Source of the DNA: Phycisphaerae bacterium
GTDB taxonomy: Bacteria > Planctomycetota > Phycisphaerae > UBA1845 > Fen-1342
Reading direction: 5' to 3'
NCBI GenBank assembly: GCA_028277645.1
Contig: JANQFV010000016.1
Coordinates: 1-64,000, forward strand
DNA length: 64,000 bases
Shown here: positions 63,959 to 64,000 of the stretch, one piece after another
How the letters are laid out: each line of letters begins with the position of its first letter
Numbering within the stretch: the first letter of the stretch is position 1
Program-made: the position numbers and the translations under genes
Notes under the pieces: model-generated
Told to the model about the DNA's origin: nothing
What the model saw: only the letters and a program-made list of their open reading frames with translations
Database searches by the model: none

Positions 63959-64000
63959 ATGTGGAGTTGGTTTTTGAATCTGCTGCCGTGGATCATCGGT
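63959..64000 (+). CDS. Membrane micropeptide, copy 2 (partial at window edge)
   Basis: ATG 63959 has GAAGGAG upstream (seven bases). The first 14 residues (MWSWFLNLLPWIIG) match copy 1 except for Leu/Ile at position 12. Codons differ at several third positions (TTT TTG versus TTC CTG), so the protein rather than the DNA is conserved. The gene runs off the window; more copies may follow. Confidence 0.72.
   Translation, partial: MWSWFLNLLPWIIG

Overview
The window reads as chromosomal DNA of a GC-rich planctomycete, probably Phycisphaerae-like. The support is: secreted proteins ending in paired EF-hand repeats of the type GDMNCDGVVGFGDINPFV; an ECF sigma gene overlapping a membrane Ser/Thr kinase gene; a zinc-type anti-sigma pair; FloA-NfeD; and many lipoproteins of unknown function. 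The taxonomic call is inference from these families and no marker gene was compared.

Layout. 1-709: edge of a probable integrated element, with a tRNA-Pro(CGG) and, downstream of its 3' end on the same strand, a gene whose N-terminus resembles planctomycete tyrosine integrases. 879-7496 (minus): valS, then the membrane module nfeD-floA-small proline-rich membrane protein. 7765-18816: a compact mixed region with an orphan, very basic, apparently highly expressed 154-aa protein, a membrane-anchored amidase, a DegT aminotransferase, a diguanylate cyclase, scpB, an isochorismatase-fold hydrolase, a zinc-ribbon membrane protein, a Tat-exported aspartylglucosaminidase, and the coupled set ylbF-like / GT39 glycosyltransferase / LpxL-like acyltransferase. 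18876-25344 (minus): five exported proteins in a row, four of them lipoproteins, including an FG-GAP propeller and two tandem paralogues. 25632-35417: housekeeping and envelope genes apt, secA (with an extra N-terminal membrane hairpin), efp, a YycJ-type MBL hydrolase, sppA, and crcB plus a DUF190 gene.

35521-54745 is a surface-protein island. It has seven loci ending in the same dockerin-like cassette: a DM13 protein, a cupredoxin, an M1 peptidase, a LamG-like protein, a subtilase, a broken protein and a propeller/beta-helix protein. Among them lie an ECF sigma with its anti-sigma, a lower-GC CpXC two-gene unit, and two large palindromic repeats. 54956-57752 is a sigma/kinase pair. 57980-64000 holds a proline-catabolism aldehyde dehydrogenase, CheW, a histone-H1-like AT-hook protein, tyrS, an RlmI-like methyltransferase and, at the very end, two tandem copies of a 27-aa membrane peptide gene.

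The shared theme is envelope biology: export (SecA, SppA), membrane organisation (FloA/NfeD), cell-surface sorting (dockerin-like cassettes, lipoproteins) and envelope-type signalling (two ECF systems, a Ser/Thr kinase, a diguanylate cyclase). Families of degenerate simple-sequence words recur in intergenic gaps and twice interrupt valS in frame. All starts, promoters and terminators were read by eye. No alignment, folding or database search was run.
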